Assembly (NCBI GenBank): GCA_023105745.1
Contig: JALGQZ010000014.1
Span: 9,667,888-9,731,887 of the forward strand
Direction: 5' to 3'
DNA: 64,000 nt
DNA from: Austropuccinia psidii
Lineage: Eukaryota > Basidiomycota > Pucciniomycetes > Pucciniales > Sphaerophragmiaceae
The position numbers and the translations under genes were made by a program. Shown here piece after piece: positions 35,503-47,418 of the stretch; position 1 is the stretch's first letter; every line of letters begins with the position of its first letter. The notes below the pieces were generated by a model, which did not search any database, was not told the origin of the DNA, and saw only the letters and a list, made by a program, of their open reading frames with translations.

Positions 35503-36561
35503 ATAATGCTAAAATCAGTAGTCCTATTAATAGAAATATTACCCCCACTCAGAATAAACATAATGATGTCACACCTGAGAGTAACCTAAAGGTTGATGCA
35601 CTGTGGTTCCCAATGTCCCAATATGCTGAGAAAACTCAAAAGCAGTTTGAAGAACTTGGATCTAGCCATGAAAGGATGAAAATATTGACAGCCTCCATGG
35701 ACAAAACTGTTAAAAACCTTCAAGAAGGACACACTCAATTTAGCAAAGCCTCTGAAGAAACAAATAAAAGACTGAATATAGTATTTGAACAACAACACCA
35801 GAGCAAAAGTGACAGGGATTGTCTGGATCAAGACATAAACAAACTGTTTAATGTCTACCATAGCATGAAGCCCCAACTACAAGGCCATGTTATGGATAAT
35901 ACATATGCCTAAGAGGGCATCAAACCAGATGCCATGTTGATGAATAAGGCAAGATCTGCATCACAATACCAGGATGGATATAATATGTCTTACTCAGAAA
36001 AGGAATCCTTTAAACAGCTTCCTGAGGCGTCCAGCTGGCCCAAATTTCTGGAACAGGAGATTATGATCATATGGAGCTCATAGATTATATTGATGGACTC
36101 TTCATTAATCTATCAAGCATACTGACTACTGGATTACTGCTAGACTGGATACAGAATTTAAAGGAAATGCTAGTATATGGTACACAGAAATGAAAGAAAT
36201 CCATGGCAGCAGAAACTGGCCATGGTGGAAGAGGCAAATCATACAAAAGTACAGCAATGGTACTTGTATATGGCAAAAGACCATTTCATTTGAAAATGAA
36301 AAATACTCTGTGGAAAAATGTCCATATGAGTGGTGTCTAATACAGTCTAAAAGACTTAAAGCCATTGATCCTGAAAGGAACCTTCAGATGAGGAATCACA
36401 AACTCCTGACACAAAGGCCAGGAGTGCTAGAGCATGCAGTAAAATGCAGATGCAACCACAACTGCACTCTAGATGAAATTCCAAATACCTTACAACATGT
36501 AAAGAAAAGAAATAATATTTCAAAAGAAACCCCATATAAAAGGAGTGGTTTCAAAGAGTAA
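34776..36561 (+). pseudogene. Gag of element C
   Basis: Starts at ATG 34776 like element A. The first frame has TAA at 34893-34895, then is open to TAA 35910-35912 through the coiled-coil region. A one-base shift near 36045 in PKF-LEQ moves the capsid region into another frame, which is open over 36190-36561 and includes NWPWWKRQIIQ, the stretch broken in A. It ends with TAA where A reads on into EKQPVRVEF. Confidence 0.75.
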
Positions 36562-37403
36562 CAACCTTTAAGGGTGGAGTTTAAAGACAAACCCAGAGAA
36601 GGGGTGGCAGAAGTGGCAAAGAACAAACATTTTTTGTCACAGGTGTGGTTCAACACACCACTATGCCAACAACTGTTCAAAGGCAAAGAAAAAAGTCTAT
36701 TGCATTGAGAAAGTCCCAGAAGAGGAATCCCCAACAGAGGATTCTGACTCAGACTCTATGGGAGATGTCATCAGAACAATCTGATGAAGAGAAAGAACCA
36801 AGAGAAGAATTTCTAGTAGAATACCAAGAGTAAAGCCCACTAGAAATCCAGGACATACAGTTAGAATCCGGAATGCCACAAGACACTGCCAACAAAAACT
36901 TGTGCAAACACACACAAGATTGACAAACATTCCTGGTTACACCAACAAAATGAATGGCATACTTAAATGGAACAGCCACAAAAATGACTGTTTGTATTGA
37001 CAATGCTCAACATCCATTGATCAGATACAGTGGAGCACCCTGCTCCATAGTGGCCAGAAATTATCTTGACAACCATTTTCCAAACTGGGAAAACCAGCTC
37101 TTTTCCACCAAGTCAAAGAACGGCAAGAGTGCATCAGGGAAGATGACTGCCATTGGGAAAATTATCAAAGAGATAATTATACACCATAGGAAAGGTAACA
37201 TCAGAATCAACCCAGAGGTTTTTGTACTTGATGATTCCTACATCCAAGGGCTTTTGCTGGGAACAGATTACCAGAGGATGTATGGCATAGATATTTACAA
37301 TAGTAAAACAGGCACATTACCATTGGTACCAACAAGGAAAAGAAATTTTAGCTTGATACATACCAAATATCTACCCAAGATCCTCTTGAAGAACTACTGA
37401 ATT
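36562..37403 (+). pseudogene. CCHC knuckle and aspartic protease of element C
   Basis: The knuckle CHRCGSTHHYANNC (CX2CX4HX4C) lies at about 36635-36676. The protease follows in the frame 36954-37400. The catalytic DSG is changed to YSG (TAC at 37026-37028, RYSGAPCS against IDSGAHCS in A), so the enzyme is dead. A TAA follows EELLN, at the same position as in A. Other stops lie near 36831 and 36921. Confidence 0.78.
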
Positions 37404-38275
37404 AATTCAGAGAGGGACAGTTTAGCACTACCCTCACCAGTAAACAGAAACTAAGTTTACTAAAAGTTCTGAGAAAGAATAGACCAGCATTTGCCATTGG
37501 TGAAGAACCATTAGGGTAGATTAGAGGCCATGACATAGAGCTATATCTGGATGTTGAAAGACCTTATACACCCATGCTCAGGAGACCTGCTTACCCAGAA
37601 ATTCTGGAAACCAGGAAGGAAATTGAACAACATATCAAAGAACTCCTGGATATCAATGTCATCAGAAAGATTGGACACAATGAAATAGTGGAAATCACCA
37701 CTACTGTCTTTATCACCTGGAATGATGGCAATTCAAGGCTGTGTGGAGATTTCAGATCCCTGAATGACTACACAAAAGCTGACAGGTACCCTATACCCAG
37801 GATACCTCATGCATTAGACAAATTGGAAAAAGCCAACTACATACCCAAAATGGATTGTATGAAAGGCTTCCACCAGAATGGAGTTAAACAAAACTCCATG
37901 AAATTACTCAGAATCAGATGTCATATGGGCATATATGAGTACACCAGGATGCCATTTGGCATCAAGAATGCACCAGCCCACTTCCAAAGGATGATGCACA
38001 CCATATTTCAAGAAGAAATATCAGAAGCCTGGATGGTATTATATATTGATGACATCATTATATACTCAGATACATGGGAAGACCAAGTGTAATACATAGA
38101 CAGAGTGCTAAGTAAATCCACACCCATAAATCTGAAAATTTCACTTAAAAAGTGCAATTTGGGCCAATAAGAGCTACTAGCTCTAGGACATAAAGTCCTA
38201 GCTCTTAGTCTGGCAATTTACCAGAAAAAAGTAGCAGCAGTACTGCAAGATCCAGTACCAAGAAAAATCAAAGAG
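37404..38275 (+). pseudogene. Reverse transcriptase of element C
   Basis: Homologous to 7009-7941 of A. A TAG near 37518 interrupts the linker. From about 37574 to 38092 the frame is open and holds RRPAYPEI, ITWNDGNSRLCGDF, KMDCMKGFHQ, PFGIKNAPA and the intact catalytic YIDD. Stops at 38090-38092, near 38168 and near 38218 end the thumb region. The Trp of ITWND is the residue lost to a TAG in A. Confidence 0.82.
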
Positions 38276-38920
38276 ATGCAATATTTCCTTGGGTTTGCTA
38301 GCTACTATAGGAACCACATCAAGAATCTTTCCCAAATAACTAGTAGTTTGTACAAGTTATGTTCAAAAGATGTAGTTTTTGAAATTACCAAGGAAAGAAG
38401 GGATGCATATGAGAAGATCAAATATCAACTTGCAAATGCACCTGTGCTCATCTTGCCTGACTTTGAACTACCATTCAGGTTATACATAGATGCAGCATGT
38501 AGCCAAGGCTTAGGAGCAGCCCTTCACCAGAGACAAAGCTTGGATGGTGAACTAAGAGAGGCAGTAATATGTTCCATCTCTAGGAAACTGAAAGATTCAG
38601 AACCCAGGTATGGGGCCACCCAGTCCAAATGTCTATGCTTAATGTGGGCTCTAGAGAAACTCCACTATTATTTGGAGGGTCCAGTATTTGAAGTCTACAC
38701 GGACTGCACAGCCTTGAAGTCTTTACTAAACGTGAAGACTACCAATAGACACATGCTGAGGTGGCAAACAGCCATCCAGGAGTATAGAGTGAATATGACC
38801 ATCACATAAAAAGATGGTAAAAGTCATACCAATGCAGATGGCCTCAGCAGATGGCCACTGGATCGTGTCAAAAGCAACCCAGCTTATGATCCTGAAGTAG
38901 CAGCGAAAATTCCTATCCAT
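38276..38920 (+). pseudogene. RNase H of element C
   Basis: Open frame 38276-38809 with LYIDAACSQGLGAAL and [11 protein letters not shown], so the first and third acidic residues are present. The catalytic Glu in TQTECLC of A is Lys here (AAA at 38627-38629, TQSKCLC), which should kill the activity. A TAA near 38807 ends the frame. Confidence 0.8.
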
Positions 38921-40605
38921 TTCATGGAAATAGAAAGGAAGAAAAACTTCATATTCTCTGAGCTGGCGCCAGAAAGTGGTACCCCAGACAGTGGAAAAAC
39001 TGACTCAGAAGGAACAGAAACTCCTATATTTGGAATAAGCTCCTCAGAACTGTACAATGAATTTGTCAATTCAGTGATGAAGACATATGCCAAACACAAA
39101 AAATGTTGCAAATTTTTTCAACTCCTTCAACGGAAGTACAGAAGCCCACAACTTAAATCCCAGTTAGAGGAACCCTGGTTGCGGGACTATAAGGACAATA
39201 AATTATTCCTTATAGGTGGCCTGCTCTACCATAGAGAGAAATACACTAGTGCAATCACAATAAAAGACAGAGAACATATATCTTTGATCTTGCAGGAATG
39301 CCATGACTGCCCCTATATGGGACACATGAGCGAAGACAGGACCAAAGAAAGGATGGCAAACGCTGCTTGGTGGTCCAAATGGTAACAAGAGTTGAGTGAG
39401 TACATCAACACTTGTGGAAGATGCCAGAAGGCAAATAGAAAACATGGGAAGAAGTAGGGGTTACTTCAACACATAGAAGACCCCAAACACCTATGAGAGA
39501 CCATCAACATTGACTGGGTTACAGGACTTTTCCCCGGTGCTTAATCATAGTTGATAGGTTCAGAAAGAGTACTAGGTTCCTACCATGTCACAAGGAGGAC
39601 ACAGCCATGGATACTGCTCTGTTATTCTGGAAAAACATCATATCTACCTGTGCAGTCCCTAAGATCATCATCAGTGATAGGGACCCAAAGTTCACATTTG
39701 AATTTTGGACCAACCTCTATGATATGCTAGATACTAAGCTTGCTTTTTCTAAAGCTTACCATCCACAAACAGATGGATTAGCTGAAAGGATGATCCAAAC
39801 AATGGAAGACATCCTTAGCAGATTCTGTGCCTATGGCATGGAATATAAGGACCATGAAGGTTACACCCTTGGAGGGGTTGCCCTTCCACCAGCAATCTAA
39901 CTGGCGTATAACACAAGTCGGCACTCTACCACAGGAAAAACACCTGCGCTGGTAGAGAAAGGGTAGAATACCCTATTTCCCATGGGCCAACTGAAGGAAA
40001 ATCTGCTGACCATCAACCCCACAGCCAAGGATTTCCATGAAATGTAGAAGAGGGCTTGTGACACAGCTGCCAAATGCATAGCTGAGGAAAAATAATATGA
40101 TAAGCAGAGGTGGGACAAATCACACATGGAACCTGACTTTAAAGAAGGGGACCAAGTGTTAGTGTCTACACTTAACTTTAATAGTCTCAAGGGACCCAAG
40201 AAAATGTGAGACTGATTTTTAGGGCCCTTCAATATCAGTAAATTGCTAGCAAAAAATGCAGTGAAATTCAAACTCACAGAGGAATTTTTTAGGAAACACC
40301 CAGTCTTTCCAGTGAGTTTAGTCAAGCCATACTTCCAGACAGAGGAGGATGAATTCCCCTCCAGGAAGAAAAACCCCACACCACCAGAAATAGTGGAAGT
40401 GGAAGATTTTCCTGGACCAGTGAAGAAAATCATCAAGGCCAGGAAGATCAGACTTAATGGTAAGGATCAGAGACAGTACTTAGTCAGATTTGAGAACCAG
40501 ACAGCTGATAAAGACAAGTGGTTAGCAGAATATGCAATACCAGATGGGAACCTTCATTTAAGGAGATTCAGAGTCTCTAGGAGGACTGAAAAGTCTCATA
40601 AATGA
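38921..40605 (+). pseudogene. Integrase and chromodomain of element C
   Basis: Frame 38924-39385 holds the linker and HHCC region (HDCPYMGHMS), ending with TAA where A has Glu. After stops near 39456 and 39495, the core has Asp in NIDWVTG, Asp in ISDRDPKF and Glu in GLAERMIQ. A deletion of about 25 bases lies near 39535 compared with A. Stops follow at 39898, 39964, 40045 and 40093. Frame 40243-40605 carries the C-terminal domain and chromodomain, ending RRTEKSHK. This copy shows the uninterrupted site at which a solo LTR sits in A. Confidence 0.82.
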
Positions 40606-40629
40606 TTAGCCTTTTTTAGAGGGAGGGTA
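40606..40629 (+). promoter_or_regulatory. Polypurine tract of element C
   Basis: TTTAGAGGGAGGGTA just before the 3' LTR, equivalent to 11731-11740 in A and 19485-19494 in B. Confidence 0.78.
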
Positions 40630-43600
40630 TGTCATCCTGTGACTCAAAACCAGAGCACAAGCATGACAGCCAAATACCAGAAACCAATGGTAAAGCCAAG
40701 ATACCACCAAAACATGGAGCTGAGCCAAATTATCTCAAAAGGTATCAAAGGAAAGAGGAAACTCACCTCTTTCCAAATATACAAGTCCCATCATTATAGG
40801 AGAAACAATAACAAATTTATTCCTGCTCAAAGTTGTTTCTGAGCATAAACCTTAATTTTCACCTCTCATCTGAAATACAGAGTAAAAGTCTTAACCCCAT
40901 AAAATTGGAATTACAAATGAATCTCTAAGTCAGGGATATCCAATGGTACAAGCCAAACGGAGCTAGCACCAGTATTACAGAAAGTATGGCCAAATTAAGG
41001 CCAACTAAGGGTGAATGAAATATTCACCTCCCATCTAACTTCTACAGTTCTAGTGTGAGATACCTAAAGTGGGGTCTTTTCAGAAAGAGCAAAATCAAGG
41101 CTATCGGATGGTGCCATTCATTTCCCCACATCCCATCTAGAACAAAATTTATCAGGCAAACAAGCCCAATACAGCTTTTTGCCTAAAACATGCATATGTA
41201 CAAATGTCTTGTACATGGCATAGCTTCGCCATATTTAATGATAATCATATCAAATGAGGTACCATTGTGTAGAACATATACAGTGTTACACACCAAATCA
41301 ATTTTGAGGGTTATATCTCAAAAACTGACAAAGGTATGTCTGTATCAAGGTCAAAATCCCACAGTTTGTGTAAGGTGTGCATATGAAACTTTGATTAGAA
41401 ATCAAGTACCTTTCCTGTCCTCAAAACTTGTATAAGGTAAAATATAATTAAAAAAAGTATGAACTAGTATTTTTAAGATATAACATGCCCATGGCATCTT
41501 TTGAGCTTTATAAGTATAAAACAATAATATTCTAAAGATTTATTGTTTTACCAAGAATAAGAATTTATCCAAAAATACTCTACAAGAGATATTTAAGGCT
41601 ACAAAAAAAATTTCTTCACGAGCAATTTCAATTGGAATTAATTGAGCAATAAACTGCAAGCAATTAATTAAAGAACAACTTTTTTAAAAATATTTCTGAA
41701 GAGAAAACACAGTCAAAAGTTACCAGAGTGAATTTGGGAGCAAAGTGACAAAGTTAACAGTGATGAAAGATGCTTTAATTCACTTTTGGGGTGGTTCAAG
41801 GGGTAAAAATGCTTATATACTTACAAAAAATGATTATAATGATTTTTTCACATGGTTAAAAGGTTCAAAATGATTTAAAATGGGTGGCTGGACTCTTTTA
41901 TTGATTGGTTTAACAGTGTTTAAACTAATTATAAAAGGAAAAGATTCTAACATGAAGAGAAAAGTGGGGCAAAGAAGACATTCTTTCATATCAATCAATT
42001 TTCTTACTCCAAAGGTAGAATTTAATCTTGTCAGCTGTGGAAAATACTCTGACAACAGAAAAGCCAATTATGGCCTCATTGAACCATGTTTTAGAGCAAA
42101 AAAAGGGCTGGTTTTAGCCATTTTTTGCTATCTTTAGCCATTTTAGACCCTTAAATCAGCCATTACTATAGTAATACCTGGTCTAGAGCCTTCAAAACAT
42201 GTCAGAATGTGTGTAAGAGTCATAGAAGCCAGTTCAACACTGTTTTTACTAAGATTTTTTTAGCTTAAGGGTAGTTTTACCCTCTTGGCAACAGTTAAAA
42301 CTGCCCCGGTTGGTATCAAAACCTCATCATCAATTGAGTCACAGACCCTGTGACTCAATTCCAGGCCAAAAGTGATGAACCTTTGCATGAAATTTGACAT
42401 CCCACGCCTGTCAGCAAGGATTTTGGGGGTCTGGCTCCCCCTTAGACCTAGAGTTCCTTTTCCTCCCCAGATTCAATCTTTCCAATTTATTTTTTCTTCA
42501 ATTCCTCATCATGTAATACATTTGTAATTTAAACATGCAATTCAAATGAAATTTTACAGTACAAAACTGCAATAATTGATACCTCATATGTAAATTACAA
42601 TTTACTTATGTAATACACGCCCACAGTTTGAAATTTCAATTGAAAATACTCCAATTCCTGATACCTTTTAAATTACACATATCACCTCAATTTTAACGCA
42701 AAAATTGAGTGTTAACACCACATGTGGTGTGAATTAAGTTGAGGTTTTAAGGATTTTCACTTTTTGTACATAAAATACTAAAGACTTAATATAAGCTTAT
42801 TTAGAGTTGAGTTACACAAATTTTACCCAGTGGTGACCCCACCTTATTTTTTATGAGGAATCCAATGGTGAAGTAATTTTATTAAGTTTATTTATTGGAT
42901 AAAAGGCCATAATATATTTTGTTCAAATTTTTACCAAAAATATTTCAATTTCATTAATTTTATTAAAAATTAATTTTTACTTACTTTTTTCAAGTAAAAA
43001 TGCATTTTCACAAGTTTAAAATTTAATGTAATTTTTATTTTAACTTATAATTAAATTTTTATTTTTGTATATAAATTTGTATTTATATTTTAATTCTTAT
43101 TTTGATAATATAACTAAATTTATTTTATTTGTATTTATATTTTATTTTGTTATTTGTGGTCTTTTGGGTATATAAAAATACCTCTAAGGCTCACATTTTG
43201 GCCAATACAGCCTTACCATGGGGAAATATCCCATAACCATAATTATGAGGTGTCAAACAGACAAGGAAGCTTGTTTTTACTTCAATACCTCATAGTTCAT
43301 TCAATACTGGGTTCCCATACAGGTTCTGTACAGCATTCTACATGTCATACATGTCAGAATAAGGCTGTGTGGTCCCCAGATGAAAGGTTTCACCCTGTAT
43401 TGGTGAAAACTGCCTAGATGTGGTTTCAAAACCACATCTGCACCCAATACAGGGTATACAGGCCTTTTTCAAGCCACAAGCCTGTCCTTGAGAGTGGTAA
43501 AATCTTCACTTCCTCTACCTGAAAAGGTCTATCAGCCTTTTCACCCCATTTCAGGATAAAAGGAGGCCTTTTCACTTCCAGAAAAGGAATCCCCATCCTC

Positions 43601-43876
43601 CTCTTGAATTCCTACGTAGTAAAACTTTCAAAAACAGTTATACTTTTGGAAATAATCAGGTTATACTTTAAATTCAAGTATTGTAGCTCTTATTATAGTA
43701 ATCCAACTGGTAAGACTGCACCCAGGGCTTTCAACAGCGCTCATCATCACTATATTATTATAGTAAAGCCCTTATTATCCTAAATAAACTTTGTATTTAC
43801 CATTTTTACCATGTCACAGTCATAGGTAAAGTTTGTAAATACCATTATACACCTCTATCATAGACTCAGCATGACA
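40630..43876 (+). repeat. Element C 3' LTR, interrupted
   Basis: The pieces 40630-41368 and 43196-43876 make one LTR of about 1420 bp starting TGTCATCCTGTGACTC and ending ATGACA. A reversed solo LTR sits in between. Confidence 0.9.
41369..43195 (-). mobile_element. F-type solo LTR, reversed, in the 3' LTR of element C
   Basis: An 1827-bp segment which on the minus strand starts TGTGAGCCTTAGAGG and ends CACCTTACA. Flanks GTTTG and TTTTG agree at 4 of 5 bases. It is the only near-complete reference in the window for the fragments at 1-316 and 317-1988. The open frames in it (41880-42137, 41834-42067) match frames in 1351-1776 and are shared LTR sequence, not genes. Confidence 0.82.
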
Positions 43877-45357
43877 CAAAATATATAGAGAATATCAATG
43901 TCACATTTGACATCATGGAATATTACTCCCACTTAGCAAAATTAAGTAGAATTAAACTTGACTTATCAAAAATTCAAGATGCACAACTTATGAAAACCAA
44001 ACCAAACAGGGGCAAAGGTCATAAATCTTGAGGTTCCTGTACAACAGATATAGTGATTGATAACAAATCTACTAAGCTCTGACTTGACCCAGGAGCCTTC
44101 TTCTATTGTGTTGGACAATCTTTTCTTAATGATTTTGTCTCAAATTTTGAAGATCAATTATTACCAATTGATGGCATAAAATTCAACAGTGCAAGAAATC
44201 CATTACAAGAATTTAGAATATTTGAAACTGCTGTAATATTTACACATATAAATGGTAATTTAACAATTACCAATGAATTTTTTATCATGGAAAACTTATC
44301 TAGGGCCCACTTCATATTGGGAAAGCCTTATTTAATCATGTATGGAATAGATTTCTATAACAACAAAGACAGACACTTTACTATAGGTGATGATAAGCTT
44401 CAGGAATTTGCCCTTCCACCTTTTAAAAGGAAAATGAAAGTAAATAAAGTATTTCCAATGAACTTAGAGGTAGAGAAGTTCAAATCAGAACAAATTACTG
44501 AAGCTGAAGTTAGTATTCATCTTACTGGAATACAGGAAAATGAACTCTCTACCCTTTTATATGACCACAAAGAAGCCTTTTCATCAGATAAAGAACCATT
44601 GGAGGAAATTATTGGTCATGAAGTTGACATTATTCTAAACATTGAGAGACCTCATCAACAACTCTTAAGAAGGCCTGCATATCCAGCAAGCCCAAAATCA
44701 AGAGAAGCCCTTGAGATTCACATTAAAGAACCCTTGGACTTTGGTGTAATATCAAAATTTGGCCATAATGAAGAGGTAGAAATAACTACACCTGTCATAG
44801 TGGCATGGCATAATGGAAAATCCAGAATATTTGGGGACTTTAAGCCTCTAAACAATTGCACTGTCCCAGACATGTATCCCATACCAAAAATCTAAATTGC
44901 CCTTACACAAATATCTCAAGAAGTATACATCAGAATTATGGATTCTCTGAAGAAATTCTACCAAAATGTAATGAAACCAAGAGCAAGGATATATTTGACA
45001 ATTATTGTCCATTTTGAAGTGTATGAAAGTTAAGGATGCCTTTTGGTATCAAAAATGTACCCTCATGCTTACAAAGAATGATGAATGAAGTCTTTCCTGA
45101 AGAACTTTTAGAAGGATTTTTGATCATTTATATTGATGAATTATTGTTTTATAAAAGACTTGGGAGGAACATATAACAAGATTATCCAGAGTTTTGACAA
45201 AAATACAATCTGTAAACATGAAAATTTCTTTGAAGGAATGTCAATTTGGATTCAAATAACTAAAAGCCCTAGGAAATGTGGTATCTTGTCTATCCCTTGG
45301 AATTGATCAAAATAATCTTTTAGGAGTGCTACTAAAACCTATTCCTCAGAGCAAACA
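43877..45357 (+). pseudogene. Protease and reverse transcriptase of element F
   Basis: This continues element F after the insertion of C. A protease remnant (LDPGAFFYCVG, where A has IDSGAHCSIVA) is followed by a 203-codon open frame (44287-44895). That frame covers the protease end (KPYLIMYGIDFY), linker and reverse transcriptase start (RRPAYPAS, TPVIVAWHNGKSRIFGDF). Beyond a TAA at 44893-44895 the frame is broken often. The catalytic YIDD reads YIDE (45129-45140). It stops at the edge of T copy 2. This is the oldest element here, judged by decay and nesting. Confidence 0.75.
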
Positions 45358-45749
45358 CCACGGCAAATCTCACGTCAATCGTCAGCAATTGACTTTATGT
45401 CGCACCGCGTTCAGTATAAAATCTTGCTTCAGTTGCATTAGTGTCATTTTATAGTCACTGGATTTAGTGGGTCAAGTCACCTCAGTGTCAAGACAATGTC
45501 AATCGTCACATGTGTCACATGAGAATGTCACTCAAAGCCCAAACCCATTTCAACACTATTTGCAACGTTCAGGTAATTTCACCTCATTGGCTTCCGCCTC
45601 CCTGACGCTTAGCATGCTTATGCACCCACACCGCCCTCCAGATGGGACTCTGACACTGCCCCCCCATCTCCGTCCTCACCACTCCTTACGCTTTCACACC
45701 CCTGCCCTTACCATCCTTACGCTTGCGTAGTACCCTCCCGACATGCCTC
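45358..45749 (+). promoter_or_regulatory. T terminus: near-palindrome, TATA box, start of minisatellite (copy 2)
   Basis: It contains GTCAATCGTCAGCAATTGAC (45374-45393), TATAAAA (45415-45421) and GTTGCATTAGTGTCA, as in copy 1. From about 45590 Pro-coding, C-rich units with the core ACCATCCTTACGCTTGCG begin. Before element D arrived, the TATA box was about 1.25 kb upstream of the ATG of gene 1. Confidence 0.55.
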
Positions 45750-46505
45750 TGTCACAGGGGCTCTTCGAAGTGAAGAGGGCCTGGCACTCAGTAAACTGGG
45801 ACTCACTTATGGAGGGCTCAAAGATATGGTAAGAAGGAATACACTTAAGAGTGCAAGAGATTAATTACTAAAATGAAGAATATAAGAAAGCAGCAACAAA
45901 AGAAATAAGAGTAAGAATAGAAGAGCCAACCACAAACAAGTCCAAGTCCACTGTTTCAACCTGTCAGATTGAAAAGAGAAGGGTTAATAAGGATATGGCC
46001 ACCCAACTCATACTGTATAGGCAAAGAGAGAAATGTAAAGACCAACTTAAAATTAGATAAATATAATACCCAAAATAAGGATAAGATTATTCATTAAAGA
46101 TAAATAACTAAATTAATTAACTGGGAAAAGTCCCCAGGGGGGAGAAAGAGGGGCTGGTATATGTGAGAATCACCAGCCCTGATCCAGAGGAAGAATTTTC
46201 ATGAGGATTGAATGATTGAATTGATTCTGGTCAATACAGGTCCTATATAGCTGTACAAAACCTGTACAAGAGGTGTGGTGTATTTGAGTGATCATACAGT
46301 TTCATGCTGGTGTTTTGAAACTGTATTGGCTGAATCCAACCTGTACAGACGTTGACAGGCTGTATTGAAGTACCATGCTGTATGCATGTTTCAGCAAGGA
46401 GGATTGCTGAAACTGAATGCTGATGCAGATATTGGATCTTCTGATTTGAGGTGTTTGAGTGGGTGTATTGATGAATACCCTTACCCCTGGTGAGTGGTTG
46501 TTACA
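45750..46505 (-). repeat. Element D 3' LTR
   Basis: 756 bp, TGTAACAACC to CTGTGACA on the minus strand. It matches 55229-55987 with a few substitutions and small indels. Confidence 0.93.
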
Positions 46506-46521
46506 GGATCCCCCTCTTGAA
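46506..46521 (-). promoter_or_regulatory. Polypurine tract of element D
   Basis: On the minus strand TTCAAGAGGGGGATCC ends at the 3' LTR, in the position of the plus-strand primer. Confidence 0.65.
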
Positions 46522-47418
46522 ACTGGTGGGCTCCTGAACACCATAATACCCTTCCACTGTTGAGTGGCATCTCAATATCCCCACATTTTTTTCAAAAATT
46601 TTCTTTTGAATTTTCTTTTCCTCTTGACCATTATCCTCAAAATCCCTCTTCAATTCTTCTCTGCCAAATTAAATTTATCCCCCCTTTTTTCAAATTCTGA
46701 CTAAGTATTCCACTTAAAAATATGCTTCTTTTGTCTTCTGATTCAATCAGTCTTGTCTTTGGGGTATGGCCTTGGGATGTATCCCAAAATGATGGCCACT
46801 GAGCTCTTGTGCTCAAAAAATTATGCTTAATGAGTATATGAAGTGTACCCATTTGGCAAGGCTCAATCAAAATAAAATCTTGAATAGTTCCTTCAAGGGG
46901 TCTTGTCCCCATTGTCCTTGGAAATTGCCTCAAACAGCCCTCTATAATGATTTTGGGCTGTGGCCTTTTCTATGGTGAATCTTGATAAAATTTGATTCCA
47001 TGGCCTTTTGGGCCTTTTTGGGGTTCTTGGTGAATTTGATGATTTTTATGATGTATGGCCATTCTTGTATCTTGGGGTCCTATTGTCCGTGGGCTGTGCA
47101 CTGCGGTCCGTGGGGGTTATTGGAGGCCCCTTGGGCCCAATTTGGCTGGGGGCCAAGAATTGGCCCAGAACCAAAACTCACCATACATGGCCTGGACCCA
47201 TTGATTGGGTCCAGGACCATCAAGATCCTGGCCTCCCCAAAGCTGCAGGGGAGGCCCTGGGTGATGAATTCAGCCCCAAAGGGGTATGAATCCTCACCTT
47301 AGAGGCTTTGAGGGGGGGCATAATTGAGTTATGGCCCCATTTCCTTGAGGTCAAATTTTTTGATATGGAGTGGACTGATTCTGACGTCTTGAATCTTCTG
47401 CTTGCATATTCTTCAGTT
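46522..47418. other. Non-coding stretch of element D
   Basis: Between the 3' LTR and the antisense gene. It has short open frames on both strands with no likeness to anything I know, and G/T-rich runs. It probably holds the promoter and 5' leader of the plus-strand gene. An in-frame ATG at 47308 could extend that gene by 37 codons. Confidence 0.4.

Larger units (their letters stand above)
30351..43876 (+). mobile_element. Element C: Ty3/gypsy retrotransposon nested in element F
   Basis: Bounded by the perfect duplication CAAAA (30346-30350 and 43877-43881). It is the same subfamily as element A, with colinear leader, gag, knuckle, protease, reverse transcriptase, RNase H, integrase and chromodomain. 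Each LTR is interrupted by a solo LTR of the F-type family: forward at 30550-32581 and reversed at 41369-43195. Without these the element would be about 9.7 kb. Protease and RNase H have lost catalytic residues. Confidence 0.92.

Noticed and set aside
37500..40100. Repeat-induced point mutation (C to T) as the cause of the stops
   Set aside because: Stops arise by mixed changes (CAA to TAA, TGG to TAG, but also AAG to TAG and GAA to TAA) and by indels, so no single mutational signature is evident by eye.
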